Shown here piece by piece: positions 50,868-60,717 of a stretch of DNA of 64,000 bases (its first letter is position 1; the number at the start of each line of letters is the position of its first letter). Made by a program: the position numbers and the translations under genes. The stretch comes from Lachnospiraceae bacterium (GTDB taxonomy: Bacteria > Bacillota > Clostridia > Lachnospirales > Lachnospiraceae). Under the pieces are notes generated by a model that worked only from the letters and a program-made list of their open reading frames with translations, was not told where the DNA came from and did not search any database. The stretch covers positions 46,104 through 110,103 of the forward strand of contig JAETNQ010000003.1 of assembly GCA_021772075.1 (NCBI GenBank). Direction: 5' to 3'.

Positions 50868-52529
50868 CTATCTGCGTCTGCGCCTACGGCTTTTTTCTAT
50901 AAACATTTCACCAAAATCCCTGGTCTGCCTGCTCTTATCCTTTTCGCCGGATTTTCCCTTGCTGACGCTCCTGTCTTTTTCATTTCCTTTTCTTTTGCCG
51001 CCCTTATCCTTCTCGGAACCGCGCGCTTTATTCGCGCCTTTCTCTTTCTCTGCGGATCTGCCGGAAGAAGACCCTCTTCCCCCGCGTTTCCCGCGACGGC
51101 GTCCGCCCTTTCCGAACACAAGATCTTTTGGATTGAATTTCTCCACCTTAATATCCTTGATATCATCGCCCATTTTCATCCGCATGAACGCTGCCGCAAG
51201 TTCTAAAGCCGTATATTCGCTGTCCACCAGCTTTTCCCTAAGAAAATCCATCGCCGTATCCAGATTCTTATTCTGTATGGTGTCGATCGCTTCCCCTAAA
51301 ACCTTTTCTGCTTTTACAGAAGTGATGTCCGCCGCAGACGGTATATTCCTCTCCCTGATCTTCGTATGGCATACCCGTTCGATATCCCTTATTTTATACA
51401 TTTCCCTTCCGACTACTAAGGTAAAAGAACGGCCTGTTTTTCCCGCCCTTCCGGTACGGCCTATCCTATGGACGTAATATTCGATATCATCCGGCACGTC
51501 GTAGTTAAATACCGCTTCCACGTCGTCCACATCGATGCCTCTCGCCGCTACGTCAGTAGCAATCAGAATATCCATCCTTCCGCCACGGAATAAATTCATA
51601 ACCGTATCCCTCTGGCCCTGGCTCAAATCCCCGTGCAGCCCTTCCGCCTGGTATCCCCTGTCCTTCAGGTGTTCTGCCAGTTCGTCTACCATCCTTTTTG
51701 TATTACAGAAGATAAGGGAACGCTTCGGATGATAGTAATCGATCAGCCGCGTAAGAACCTCTTCCTTATCCTTGCGCTGTACTTGGTAATATGCCTGTTT
51801 GATCAGGGGAATCGTTACTTCTTTTGGCGTGACTCTGATATACTCTGCGTCCTCCTTCTGGTATTCCTTTGTAATTTCCAGAATCGGCCTTGGCATCGTA
51901 GCCGAAAAAAGGGCTGTCTGCCGTTCTTCCGGCATATCCTTCAGGATCGTCTCGATATCTTCCCGGAATCCCATATTCAGCATCTCATCCGCTTCGTCCA
52001 GCACGACAATTCTCACTTTACTCGTCTTTAATGTATGGCGGCGCATATGGTCCATAACCCTTCCAGGAGTACCCACTACCACCTGCACTCCTTTGGACAG
52101 CGCCCGGATCTGCCTTGATATATCCTGTCCGCCGTATACGGGCAGCACTTTCACATCGTGCATATATTTGGCAAACCGCCTGATTTCTTCCGCCGCCTGT
52201 ATGGCCAGTTCCCTCGTCGGGCAAAGTATGATCGCCTGTAACCCTTTTTCCTCCGGGTCGATCTTCTGGATAATCGGAATTCCGAAAGCCGCCGTCTTTC
52301 CCGTGCCTGTCTGGGCCTGCCCGATCAGGTCCCTCCCTTCTAACATCACAGGAATCGCCTGCTCCTGAATCGGCGTCATCGTTTCAAATCCCATTTCCTC
52401 CACTGCTTTTATAATCCTTTCATCTATCGCCGAATCCCTATAGCTGACCTTATTTTCCATGCTCTCCAAATGTTCTGCGCTATCTCTGTTTTCTACCTTT
52501 TCCATTAAATTTCCGTTCCATCCTTTCAA
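50868..52529 (-). CDS. DEAD/DEAH-box RNA helicase
   Basis: AQTGTGKTAAFGIPII, VLDEADEML, SATMP, HRIGRTGRAGKTG; basic low-complexity C-terminal tail; exact start uncertain. Confidence 0.95.
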   Translation of the reverse strand: MKGWNGNLMEKVENRDSAEHLESMENKVSYRDSAIDERIIKAVEEMGFETMTPIQEQAIPVMLEGRDLIGQAQTGTGKTAAFGIPIIQKIDPEEKGLQAIILCPTRELAIQAAEEIRRFAKYMHDVKVLPVYGGQDISRQIRALSKGVQVVVGTPGRVMDHMRRHTLKTSKVRIVVLDEADEMLNMGFREDIETILKDMPEERQTALFSATMPRPILEITKEYQKEDAEYIRVTPKEVTIPLIKQAYYQVQRKDKEEVLTRLIDYYHPKRSLIFCNTKRMVDELAEHLKDRGYQAEGLHGDLSQGQRDTVMNLFRGGRMDILIATDVAARGIDVDDVEAVFNYDVPDDIEYYVHRIGRTGRAGKTGRSFTLVVGREMYKIRDIERVCHTKIRERNIPSAADITSVKAEKVLGEAIDTIQNKNLDTAMDFLREKLVDSEYTALELAAAFMRMKMGDDIKDIKVEKFNPKDLVFGKGGRRRGKRGGRGSSSGRSAEKEKGANKARGSEKDKGGKRKGNEKDRSVSKGKSGEKDKSRQTRDFGEMFIEKSRRRRRR

Positions 52530-52574
52530 AATGCACTTCTCTCCATTATTAACCGCTGCGTCTCATCTTTCGCC

Positions 52575-52610
52575 AAAAAGGACAACACCCGCTTTTAAAG
52601 TGTTGTCCTT
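52575..52610 (-). terminator. intrinsic terminator after ACT-domain gene
   Basis: Minus strand AAGGACAACAC-N11-GTGTTGTCCTTTTTGG. Confidence 0.85.
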
Positions 52611-52643
52611 CGATCCACGAACTATGCCATTATACCTTCCTTT

Positions 52644-53078
52644 TTAATCAAAGTCAAGCCCTATTTCTTCAGGAGTTATAATTTCTACTCCTTTATCCCG
52701 CAATGTCTTTTCCGTCGTTTCCAAATCGGAAGTTTTCAATACCATGGAAGCATCATCCCCGCCCGTAGAGAGGGCATACATATATTCGATATTGATATGT
52801 ACTTCACAGATCGCTTCCAGCAGTTCCTGAAGCATTCCTACCCTATGGGACAGTCTCACGGCAAGCACATCCGTCAGCCTGGAAGAAAAACCATTACTCT
52901 TCAGCGCATTATATGCCGCCTCCGGCTTATTGACAAGCATACGCAGTATTCCAAATTCATTGGTGTCCGCAAGGCTTAAGGATGCAATATTGACCTTATT
53001 ATTTTTCAGGACGGCAAGAACCTCTTCCAGCCTGCCTTCCCTGTTCTCCATAAAAACCGATAATTGTTTCATATACAT
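52644..53078 (-). CDS. tandem ACT domain-containing protein
   Basis: MKQLSVFMENREGRLEEVLAVLKNNKVNIASLSLADTNEFGILRMLV...HRVGMLQELLEAICEVHINIEYMYAL. Confidence 0.92.
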   Translation of the reverse strand: MYMKQLSVFMENREGRLEEVLAVLKNNKVNIASLSLADTNEFGILRMLVNKPEAAYNALKSNGFSSRLTDVLAVRLSHRVGMLQELLEAICEVHINIEYMYALSTGGDDASMVLKTSDLETTEKTLRDKGVEIITPEEIGLDFD

Positions 53079-53112
53079 GCGATTCTCCTATCCGCGCTTC
53101 CTGCGCCCTTCT

Positions 53113-54411
53113 TTATACCAGATGCCTCTTATCGATAACATGCACGGCTTTTCCCATGCTCCGTTCGATGCTTTTGGGTTCCACCAGTTTCACTTTAACT
53201 GCAAGTCCGATCGCCTGCTGCAATACATGGGAAATTTTCTTTGTCAGTTTTTCCAGTTCCCTGATCTCATCGGAAAAGAAGTTCTCGCCTACTTCCACCT
53301 GTACTTCCAGCGTATCCAGGTTATTGACGCGGTCCACGATCATCATATAATGCGGCGTTGTCTCTCCCATTTCCAGCAGAGCGGATTCTATCTGCGACGG
53401 GAATACATTCACGCCTCTGATGATCAGCATATCATCGGAGCGGCCCTTGAATCTGCTGATTCTCGGAAGCGTCCTGCCGCACTCGCAGGTTTCATAAGTA
53501 ATGCTTGTCAGATCCCTCGTCCGGTAACGCAGGAGGGGAAGCCCCTCTTTGGTAATCGTTGTAAATACCAGTTCTCCCGTCTCCCCATCTTCCACTGCTT
53601 CCAGCGTATCCGGCTGGATGATTTCCGGCAGGAAATGATCGTCATAAACATGGAGGCCCTGGTGGAATTCACAATCGCAGGCTACGCCCGGCCCCATAAC
53701 CTCTGACAGCCCGTATATATCATGTGCATGTATGTGAAGCCTCTCTTCCATCTGCCGGCGCATATTTTCCGTCCATGGCTCCGCGCCGCAAACCGCCGTT
53801 TTTAAACGTATCTTATCTATTTCCCCGCTTTCTTCCAATGTTTCCGCAATATGGAGCAGATAAGAAGGCGTACAGGCAATCGCCGTCACTCCGAAATCCA
53901 CCATCATCGTCGTTAATTTCTTTGTGTTGCCCGTTGACATAGGAACTACTGTGGCTCCCAGCTTCTCCGCTCCTCCGTGGGCTCCAAGCCCTCCGGTAAA
54001 AAGGCCGTAGCCATAAGCTACCTGTATAATATCGTTTCTCGTGACGCCGGCCATAATAAGCGCCCTTGCCACGCATTCGCTCCAAATCTCCAGATCCTTC
54101 CTTGTATATCCTACGACTGTGGCTTTCCCTGTGGTGCCGCTGGACGCATGCACCCTGACAATCTCCGACTGCGGCACCGCAAAGAGCCCGAAAGGATAAT
54201 TATCCCTCAGATCCGCTTTCGTAGTAAACGGCAGAATATGAAGGTCTTCCACTCCGCGTATATCTCCCGGCTCAATGCCGATGCTCTGCATCTTCTTCCT
54301 GTAAAACGGCACGTTATGATACACCCTGTCCACCGTTTTTACAAGCCTGGCGCTCTGCAATACTATTTTTTCATCCCTGCTCATACATTCTTTCGTTTCA
54401 TTCCAAATCAT
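53113..54411 (-). CDS. phenylacetate--CoA ligase family protein
   Basis: [85 protein letters not shown]. Confidence 0.95.
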   Translation of the reverse strand: MIWNETKECMSRDEKIVLQSARLVKTVDRVYHNVPFYRKKMQSIGIEPGDIRGVEDLHILPFTTKADLRDNYPFGLFAVPQSEIVRVHASSGTTGKATVVGYTRKDLEIWSECVARALIMAGVTRNDIIQVAYGYGLFTGGLGAHGGAEKLGATVVPMSTGNTKKLTTMMVDFGVTAIACTPSYLLHIAETLEESGEIDKIRLKTAVCGAEPWTENMRRQMEERLHIHAHDIYGLSEVMGPGVACDCEFHQGLHVYDDHFLPEIIQPDTLEAVEDGETGELVFTTITKEGLPLLRYRTRDLTSITYETCECGRTLPRISRFKGRSDDMLIIRGVNVFPSQIESALLEMGETTPHYMMIVDRVNNLDTLEVQVEVGENFFSDEIRELEKLTKKISHVLQQAIGLAVKVKLVEPKSIERSMGKAVHVIDKRHLV

Positions 54412-54432
54412 CGTATTTGCCTCTCCCGTTCC

Positions 54433-55002
54433 CTAGCTTTCATATCCGACAAGAAATGCCTTTTGGTTTATTTCCACCGTTTTCGAAGGAACTGTTTTTT
54501 CAATTACTTTCAGCCAGTCTTCCTTCGCAAAATCCATATGCTTTGCCGCCGCCCCAAGCACAATTACATTAAACGTTTTGGAATTTCCAAGCGCAAGAGC
54601 CTCTTTCATAGCATCAATGGCATAAACCTTATGTTTCCTGCCAAGTTCATCGATAATATTCTCCGGGTACTCCGCAGCTCCCGTTACAACCGTAATCGGA
54701 TCGATTCTCCAATCGTTGACGATCAGAACCCCGTCCTTTTTTAAAAAATGGGCATACCGCAAAGCTTCCAGCCGCTCAAAGGCGATCAGGACATCCGCCT
54801 GACCCTCCTCCACGATCGGTTCCGCTACCATTTCCCCATACCGCACAAAAGTTACTACGCTTCCGCCTCTCTGCGCCATTCCATGCACTTCCGATAATTT
54901 TACGTCATATCCCGCTTCCTGCATGATCCCGCCGAGAATCCGGCTTGTGAGGAGCGTCCCCTGACCGCCGACCCCCACTATCATAATGCTTTTTGTTATC
55001 AT
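54433..55002 (-). CDS. iorB: indolepyruvate oxidoreductase subunit beta
   Basis: IMIVGVGGQGTLLTSRILGGIMQEAGYDVKLSEVHGMAQRGGSVVTFVRYG. Confidence 0.93.
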   Translation of the reverse strand: MITKSIMIVGVGGQGTLLTSRILGGIMQEAGYDVKLSEVHGMAQRGGSVVTFVRYGEMVAEPIVEEGQADVLIAFERLEALRYAHFLKKDGVLIVNDWRIDPITVVTGAAEYPENIIDELGRKHKVYAIDAMKEALALGNSKTFNVIVLGAAAKHMDFAKEDWLKVIEKTVPSKTVEINQKAFLVGYES

Positions 55003-55032
55003 ATCCGCTTTTCCTCCCAGGCAAATTTTGTA

Positions 55033-56772
55033 TTATTTCGGCTCTTTTGCAATCGCGTCAAAAGGACAAAGCTGCATGCAAAGTCCGCATCCATTGCACA
55101 TCGTAGCATCGATGGCGATACTTCCATCCTCTTTTTTTGTCAGCGCCGGACAGCCCGGTTTCAGACAGGCGCCGCACTTTTTGCATTTCTCCGGTACCGG
55201 AACGCATACGTCGGGAAAATGATTTCCCTTTAATAATACGCAGGGGGCTTTTGTTATAATAACAGAAACTTCATCCCTTTCCGTCTCCTCCTGGATCACT
55301 TTTTCCAACAGGGGAAGATCAAACGCGTCCACTTCCACCACGTGTTCAATACCGATGGCCTTGCAGAAATGGTAAATACTGATCGCCGGAACCGTTTTTC
55401 CTTTTAATGTCTTGCCGGTCGCCGCATGATCCTGGTGCCCCGTCATTCCGGTGGTGGAATTATCCACGATAATCACAGTTCCCGTCCCCTGGTTGTACAC
55501 CGTGTTCATTAAGGAATTCACTCCCGTGTGCATAAATGTGGAATCACCGATCACTGCCACCCAGTTCTTCACATATTCCTTTCCTTTTGCCATCTCCATG
55601 CCGTGGAGGGAAGAAATGCTCGCCCCCATGCAGATCGTCGTATCGATCACGCTAAGGGGCGCTACCGCCCCGAGAGTATAACATCCGATATCTCCGGCCG
55701 CATGTATCTTCAGTTTCTTTAAAACGGAAAATACGCTTCTGTGCGGACAGCCCGGGCAAAGAATCGGCGGGCGGGCAGGAACCTGTGCCGCCTGCGCCTC
55801 CGTCACTTCTTCCGAAAGCAGTATGCGGCGCAGCATATTCGCGCTGTATTCCCCCTGCCTTGTAAAGATCTCCTTCCCTGCGGCCTCGATCCCCCACGAC
55901 TTTACCTGTTCTTCAATAACCGGCTCCAATTCTTCAAATATGTACAGTTTATCCACTTTGGAGGCAAATTCCTCAATCATTTTCCTCGGAAGAGGATTCA
56001 CCATGCCAAGCTTCAGCACGGAAGCCTCCGGAAAAACTTCCCTTACATACTGGTAAGGAATGCCGCTCGTAATAAACCCGATCGACGTATCCCTATATTC
56101 CGCCCGATTCACAAAAAAACCGCCGCCGTCTTCGGACATGGCTTCCATGCGCTTTTCCACGTATACGTGCCTTCCCTTCGCCATGCCCGGCATCATCACA
56201 AACTTGCCGATATTCCTCTCATAAGGTTTATCAGGAACTTCCTGTCTCTCTTCCAGCACAACCATCCCCTGCGAATGGGATAATCTGGTCGTCGTCCTTA
56301 CAATCACCGGTGTATCATATTTTTCGCTCATTTCGAACGCGAATTTCATGAAATCCTTAGCTTCCTGGCTGTCCGAAGGCTCCAAAACCGGCACCTGTGC
56401 CGCCCTCGCCACGCACCTTGTATCCTGCTCGTTCTGTGAACTGTAAAGCCCCGGATCGTCTGCCGCCACAAGTACAAGCCCTCTGCCCACTCCTGTATAG
56501 GAAGCCGTATACAGCGGGTCGCTCGCCACATTGACTCCTACATGCTTCATGGAAGCCATTGCCCTGACGCCGCTGATAGAAGCTCCGATGGCTACCTCCA
56601 TCGCCACTTTTTCATTCGGCGACCATTCCGCATATACTTCATCATATTTTACAATACTTTCGCTGATTTCCGTACTCGGCGTACCCGGATAAGCTGCAGA
56701 AACCTTCACTCCCGCCTCGTATGCTCCCCGAGCAATCGCTTCGTTTCCCAACATAATCTTCTTTTCTGCCAT
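55033..56772 (-). CDS. iorA: indolepyruvate ferredoxin oxidoreductase subunit alpha
   Basis: LGNEAIARGAYEAGVKVSAAYPGTPSTEISESI; LCPGCPHRSVF; C-terminal 2x[4Fe-4S] CNGCGLCMQLCPFDAI. Confidence 0.95.
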   Translation of the reverse strand: MAEKKIMLGNEAIARGAYEAGVKVSAAYPGTPSTEISESIVKYDEVYAEWSPNEKVAMEVAIGASISGVRAMASMKHVGVNVASDPLYTASYTGVGRGLVLVAADDPGLYSSQNEQDTRCVARAAQVPVLEPSDSQEAKDFMKFAFEMSEKYDTPVIVRTTTRLSHSQGMVVLEERQEVPDKPYERNIGKFVMMPGMAKGRHVYVEKRMEAMSEDGGGFFVNRAEYRDTSIGFITSGIPYQYVREVFPEASVLKLGMVNPLPRKMIEEFASKVDKLYIFEELEPVIEEQVKSWGIEAAGKEIFTRQGEYSANMLRRILLSEEVTEAQAAQVPARPPILCPGCPHRSVFSVLKKLKIHAAGDIGCYTLGAVAPLSVIDTTICMGASISSLHGMEMAKGKEYVKNWVAVIGDSTFMHTGVNSLMNTVYNQGTGTVIIVDNSTTGMTGHQDHAATGKTLKGKTVPAISIYHFCKAIGIEHVVEVDAFDLPLLEKVIQEETERDEVSVIITKAPCVLLKGNHFPDVCVPVPEKCKKCGACLKPGCPALTKKEDGSIAIDATMCNGCGLCMQLCPFDAIAKEPK

Positions 56773-56843
56773 TTCCCATTCATCCTTCCTGTGTCATACA
56801 TCTGACCTATTTTATCATAAAAAAGAAGAAAAAAAAAGAGAAG

Positions 56844-56923
56844 GGTCGGATTTTGCATACGGAAATGATTTTGCAGGCGGGCCGTACCCCCTGCAAAATC
56901 ATTTCCGTATGCAAAATCCGGCC
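56844..56923 (-). repeat. long inverted repeat: 31-bp perfect stem, 12-nt loop, at the 3' end of the cotH-VTC-DUF4956 unit
   Basis: CGGATTTTGCATACGGAAATGATTTTGCAGG (56847-56877) and its exact reverse complement (56890-56920); U-rich tract follows on minus strand. Confidence 0.95.
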
Positions 56924-56928
56924 TCTCC

Positions 56929-57600
56929 TTAGAAGGTAACTTCCCCTTCCTGGGAAACCATAGATACATTTTTCACACCGCTTATCCTGCTGATTTCGCG
57001 GACGCATTCCGCGCCTTCCTTCACACGGACTTCAATGACCATATTCAGGTTTTCTGCGTCCATATTCCTTGCTTTCACTTTGCTATGGGCGCTATATTTT
57101 TCCACCGTTTCCATAATCTGCTTCTCTCCGTCCAAGTCGGAAGAATCCACAACAAGAATCATCGGCGCCTTTGTGGACGGAAAATGATCCAATGCAAGGA
57201 CAGCCGCCGTAATCAGCAAAGAAACAAAAATGGCGATTTCAAACAGTCCCGCGCCGCATATAATTCCTATGCTGATAGACCAGAACAGAAAAACCAGATC
57301 CATCGGTTCCTTTACCGCCGTCCGAAAACGGACAATAGACAATGCGCCTACCATACCGAGGGAAATCACTACGCTGGACTGGATAGACAAAATAATTGCC
57401 GTCGTAATCAGGGCAAGCGCCACCAAAGAAATATTGAAATTCTTGTTATAAAACGCTTTTCTTGTCATCATCCGGTAAATGAAAAAAATATAAACGGCAA
57501 TCAGGCACGCCGCCATCAAGGCCGCAATGGCATCCCCTCTGCTCATGCTTTCCGTTGTCGCCTGCACAAAAGATTTTTTTAAAATATCGCTAAAACCCAT
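56929..57600 (-). CDS. DUF4956 domain-containing membrane protein
   Basis: Multi-TM SSVVISLGMVGALSIVRFRTAVKEPMDLVFLFWSISIGIICGAGLFEIAIFVSLLI. Confidence 0.9.
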   Translation of the reverse strand: MGFSDILKKSFVQATTESMSRGDAIAALMAACLIAVYIFFIYRMMTRKAFYNKNFNISLVALALITTAIILSIQSSVVISLGMVGALSIVRFRTAVKEPMDLVFLFWSISIGIICGAGLFEIAIFVSLLITAAVLALDHFPSTKAPMILVVDSSDLDGEKQIMETVEKYSAHSKVKARNMDAENLNMVIEVRVKEGAECVREISRISGVKNVSMVSQEGEVTF

Positions 57601-58300
57601 TTCTCTTTACTCCTCCTATGTTATATTTTCTGCATAAATAGTATTTGGAAAAGGTTTCCTGCGAAAGGCCGTCGATTTGCAGACTATTATAAATAATATC
57701 CGGCAAAAACCCGTCATATTTGACTTCCATTAAATGGAAGCCCACAGGCATGATCGGCCTTGCAAATAAATCTTTTTCAAAAAATGTTTCCACCTGGTTA
57801 GAGGAACGTATATCGGTGTCAAAAGTAACCCTTACATTCCCGGCCTTATAAACATAAGGTTCCCTGTCATATTCCACAATTACTTTCGGCCGGTAAAGCT
57901 CCGTCTTGTATTTGAGAATAAATTTTTGGAAAACCTGGGGATACCTGTCCCCGCACGGCACGCCTTTCCCTGTTAAAAAAGCCCGGCATTGCCCGGTCGT
58001 AAGGACGCAGGAATCTTTATGGGTCTTTCCCCCTTCTTTCCTCTTCAATTCCAAATGAACCGTCTTTTCATCGGCATTATAAATGCGTATCCTGAATTTT
58101 TCCCTCGGATTTGTGCCGTCCTCGTTTTCCAAATAGCAGGTATTCCTATAGTCATCAAAATACACGCTTCTTATCGTATATTTTCCCCTTTCGCCGGCAT
58201 GGGCGTCCAGAGCCATCAGTGGACGGATCCTGTTTTTCAAAATTGCTATCTGCCGGGACGAGACGATATATTTTAGTTCATTCCTGTATTCCAGTGCCAT
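57590..58300 (-). CDS. VTC-domain polyphosphate polymerase family protein
   Basis: RNELKYIVSSRQIAILKNRI; YTIRSVYFDDYRNTCY; REKFRIRIYN; VHLELKRKEGGKTHKDS; VIVEYDREPYVY; VRVTFDTDIRSS; LMEVKYDGFLPDII. Confidence 0.92.
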   Translation of the reverse strand: MALEYRNELKYIVSSRQIAILKNRIRPLMALDAHAGERGKYTIRSVYFDDYRNTCYLENEDGTNPREKFRIRIYNADEKTVHLELKRKEGGKTHKDSCVLTTGQCRAFLTGKGVPCGDRYPQVFQKFILKYKTELYRPKVIVEYDREPYVYKAGNVRVTFDTDIRSSNQVETFFEKDLFARPIMPVGFHLMEVKYDGFLPDIIYNSLQIDGLSQETFSKYYLCRKYNIGGVKRNGF

Positions 58301-60653
58301 CAGCCTCTTCCCTTTCTTCCTGCCAAATACCGGTAATCCTATTTTTCTTATAAATGCCCTGTTCCATCCCCAGATCCGGAATCGCTACCCTTTCCTTTAT
58401 TCCGTTTCCGGCATAAGCCAGCATCACTTCTTTCCCCTTCTTCAAATTAAAATTGACCTTCATCAACACATCCGTTCCATCATAATTTTTACAGCCGACC
58501 CGAATGCTTTCCCCTGGTGCCAGAACTATTTCTTCCAAATAATTCATATGGGAAGTCTTTTCCTTGTCCATCAGGTAATATCCCCATGTACTCAATTCTC
58601 CCGGGGAAGTATTGGTCAAAACGATATAGTCGCCCTTCCCCTTTGCCTTGATCTCACTTAACTCCAAACCGGCATCCGATTCTTCCGAATATAGGGTGAC
58701 GTACAGTGCGCCGTCTATGATCATGCCCTCTTCTATCCGTATTTCTTCCTCGGCATACAGTTCCCCGTTCATTTCCCAATAGGCGAATTCCCTTCCTTCC
58801 GGGAGAACCGGCGCCAGCCAAGTATCACATCCGCTCAAGTATCTGCCGGCAAACTCCGGTTCTGTCACTGTCATGCCATTGATTCTGGCTCCTTCCCCTC
58901 CAGGAAGCAGCAAATAAAGGGTATATGCCTCTCCTAACTGCCATTTCTGCCGCATTCCTTCCAGCATGCTTTCCGGCGCAGCCTCCGCCCACGCCCTGAT
59001 ACAGTCCATCTGCATTTCCAGATAAGGCTCCCCGATCTCCGGCAGATCCGGGTTCCTTATGCTTTCCTCTATATATTCCAGCATCTCGTTCTTTCTTGAC
59101 TGATGCATGTCTTCCAGCACATTTGCCACATTCTCCGCAGAATATGCGCCGTTTAATAAGTTGCATGTATAACCCGCAAAATATTCCCTGCAGTCTTCCC
59201 GTTCCATCAAAGCAGTAAATAAAGGCGCATATCCCCTTTCTTCCAGCGAGACAAGGGTTTCAAAGCTCTGTTCCGGGTTCAGGCTCTCCCTTATGGATCC
59301 TAACCCCATCGTCGTATCCACGTCATACAAAAGATAGCGGTATCTTCCGTCAAACACCGAGCCTTCTTGATATCCTCCGCCAGGCGCCGCCACATACCGA
59401 TAAGCCTGGATATTATTGAAAGGCCAGTCCTGGTTCGCCATATAAATTTCCAGCGCATAATACTGCAAATAATTTTCTATATCAATAACTTCGTTCAATT
59501 CCCGGCATACCGCATCTTCTGTCAAATCTAAAGCGCTGTATTTTGCATATATTTCATTGTATTCCCCGGCATAAAGAGATTCGATTTCATCGCCCCCCGA
59601 CATGTTCATCTCGCTGCTTCCTATGACAACCATTTCACCGTCGTATTTCCCGTATTTTTCTTCAAAATATTCCTCATCATAAGCGGAATGCATCCAATAC
59701 AGCCCCTGGTATACGCCGTTGATATATACGCTTACCGGCCGCACGGACTGGGTATCGGCAAACCCGGCCTCCGATGCAAGCCGCATGCCCAGTTCATCCC
59801 TGATAAACCCTTCCGAACGGTCATTTCCCGTATTCCGGATCTTTACCGACTTATACTGGTCAATCACATTTCCCCCCTGCACGGAACGCATGTCCTCAAA
59901 CAGCGGAAAACAAAACCTGTTCTCTTCCTCATCGTACTCTTTTCTTGCATAGAGCTTAAAAGATTTCTGCTCCGACTGCCTTGTAAAATTCCCTGAAATG
60001 CGGATTCCCCCATTCTGGGCAATTACCCTTTTCCCATTTTCTTCAAATATTTCTATATGGACGTTCCTTTCGCTTTCCCTTCCCCTCACATTATAATTGG
60101 CCGGCGCATCAAAAGCAGCTTCCTCTCCCGGATGTTCCGCTTCCCAATCCGCCCGCAGCTTCCCTTCCACAAAAATACCGTTCTCATATCCGTACAAATC
60201 ATCGTCTTCCGCCGCAAGGCTGATAATCATCGTATCATAACGGTCTTTTATATTTTTCCCCATAAAATAAGTATTCGTCAATACTTCCGACTCTGTACCA
60301 TCATCATAGACGGCAAAAAAACGGTAAACTTCTACCGCCTCCTCATCCCCGGCCTCAAGAAACACCGGTTCCTTGTATAAACGGGTGCTTCCGCCTTCTT
60401 CCCTGCCCGGCACGGATCCATCGGAAGTATAAAAAATCTTCCCTTCTTTTTCCAGTTCCGCTTCTATCCAAATATCCTCTTCATAAAAGCCGCTGTCTGT
60501 TAAAATGCGGAATCCCGGCGTTCCTCCTGCCGCACTTTCCTCCCCTGCCCCGTCAGCTGTTCCAACCGTATCTTTTCGGGCCAAAAGCAATAACAACAAT
60601 ATCATAATACCTGCCAGACCGCAGATGCCTATTTTATCTTTGTTTCTAAAAAT
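58278..60653 (-). CDS. CotH kinase family protein with N-terminal anchor and C-terminal lamin-tail-like domain
   Basis: KSFKLYARKEYDEEENRF; YKSVKIRNTGNDRSEGFIRDELGMRLA; YLLYDVDTTMGLGS; start proposed at ATT 60653 (in-frame ATG alternative at 60605). Confidence 0.85.
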   Translation of the reverse strand: MFRNKDKIGICGLAGIMILLLLLLARKDTVGTADGAGEESAAGGTPGFRILTDSGFYEEDIWIEAELEKEGKIFYTSDGSVPGREEGGSTRLYKEPVFLEAGDEEAVEVYRFFAVYDDGTESEVLTNTYFMGKNIKDRYDTMIISLAAEDDDLYGYENGIFVEGKLRADWEAEHPGEEAAFDAPANYNVRGRESERNVHIEIFEENGKRVIAQNGGIRISGNFTRQSEQKSFKLYARKEYDEEENRFCFPLFEDMRSVQGGNVIDQYKSVKIRNTGNDRSEGFIRDELGMRLASEAGFADTQSVRPVSVYINGVYQGLYWMHSAYDEEYFEEKYGKYDGEMVVIGSSEMNMSGGDEIESLYAGEYNEIYAKYSALDLTEDAVCRELNEVIDIENYLQYYALEIYMANQDWPFNNIQAYRYVAAPGGGYQEGSVFDGRYRYLLYDVDTTMGLGSIRESLNPEQSFETLVSLEERGYAPLFTALMEREDCREYFAGYTCNLLNGAYSAENVANVLEDMHQSRKNEMLEYIEESIRNPDLPEIGEPYLEMQMDCIRAWAEAAPESMLEGMRQKWQLGEAYTLYLLLPGGEGARINGMTVTEPEFAGRYLSGCDTWLAPVLPEGREFAYWEMNGELYAEEEIRIEEGMIIDGALYVTLYSEESDAGLELSEIKAKGKGDYIVLTNTSPGELSTWGYYLMDKEKTSHMNYLEEIVLAPGESIRVGCKNYDGTDVLMKVNFNLKKGKEVMLAYAGNGIKERVAIPDLGMEQGIYKKNRITGIWQEEREEADGTGIQE

Positions 60654-60717
60654 TTTAAAGACTCCCTTTCCTGTTCCCTGATGTTATTTCCCATGTCCTT
60701 CCAGTTCATTTCAAATT

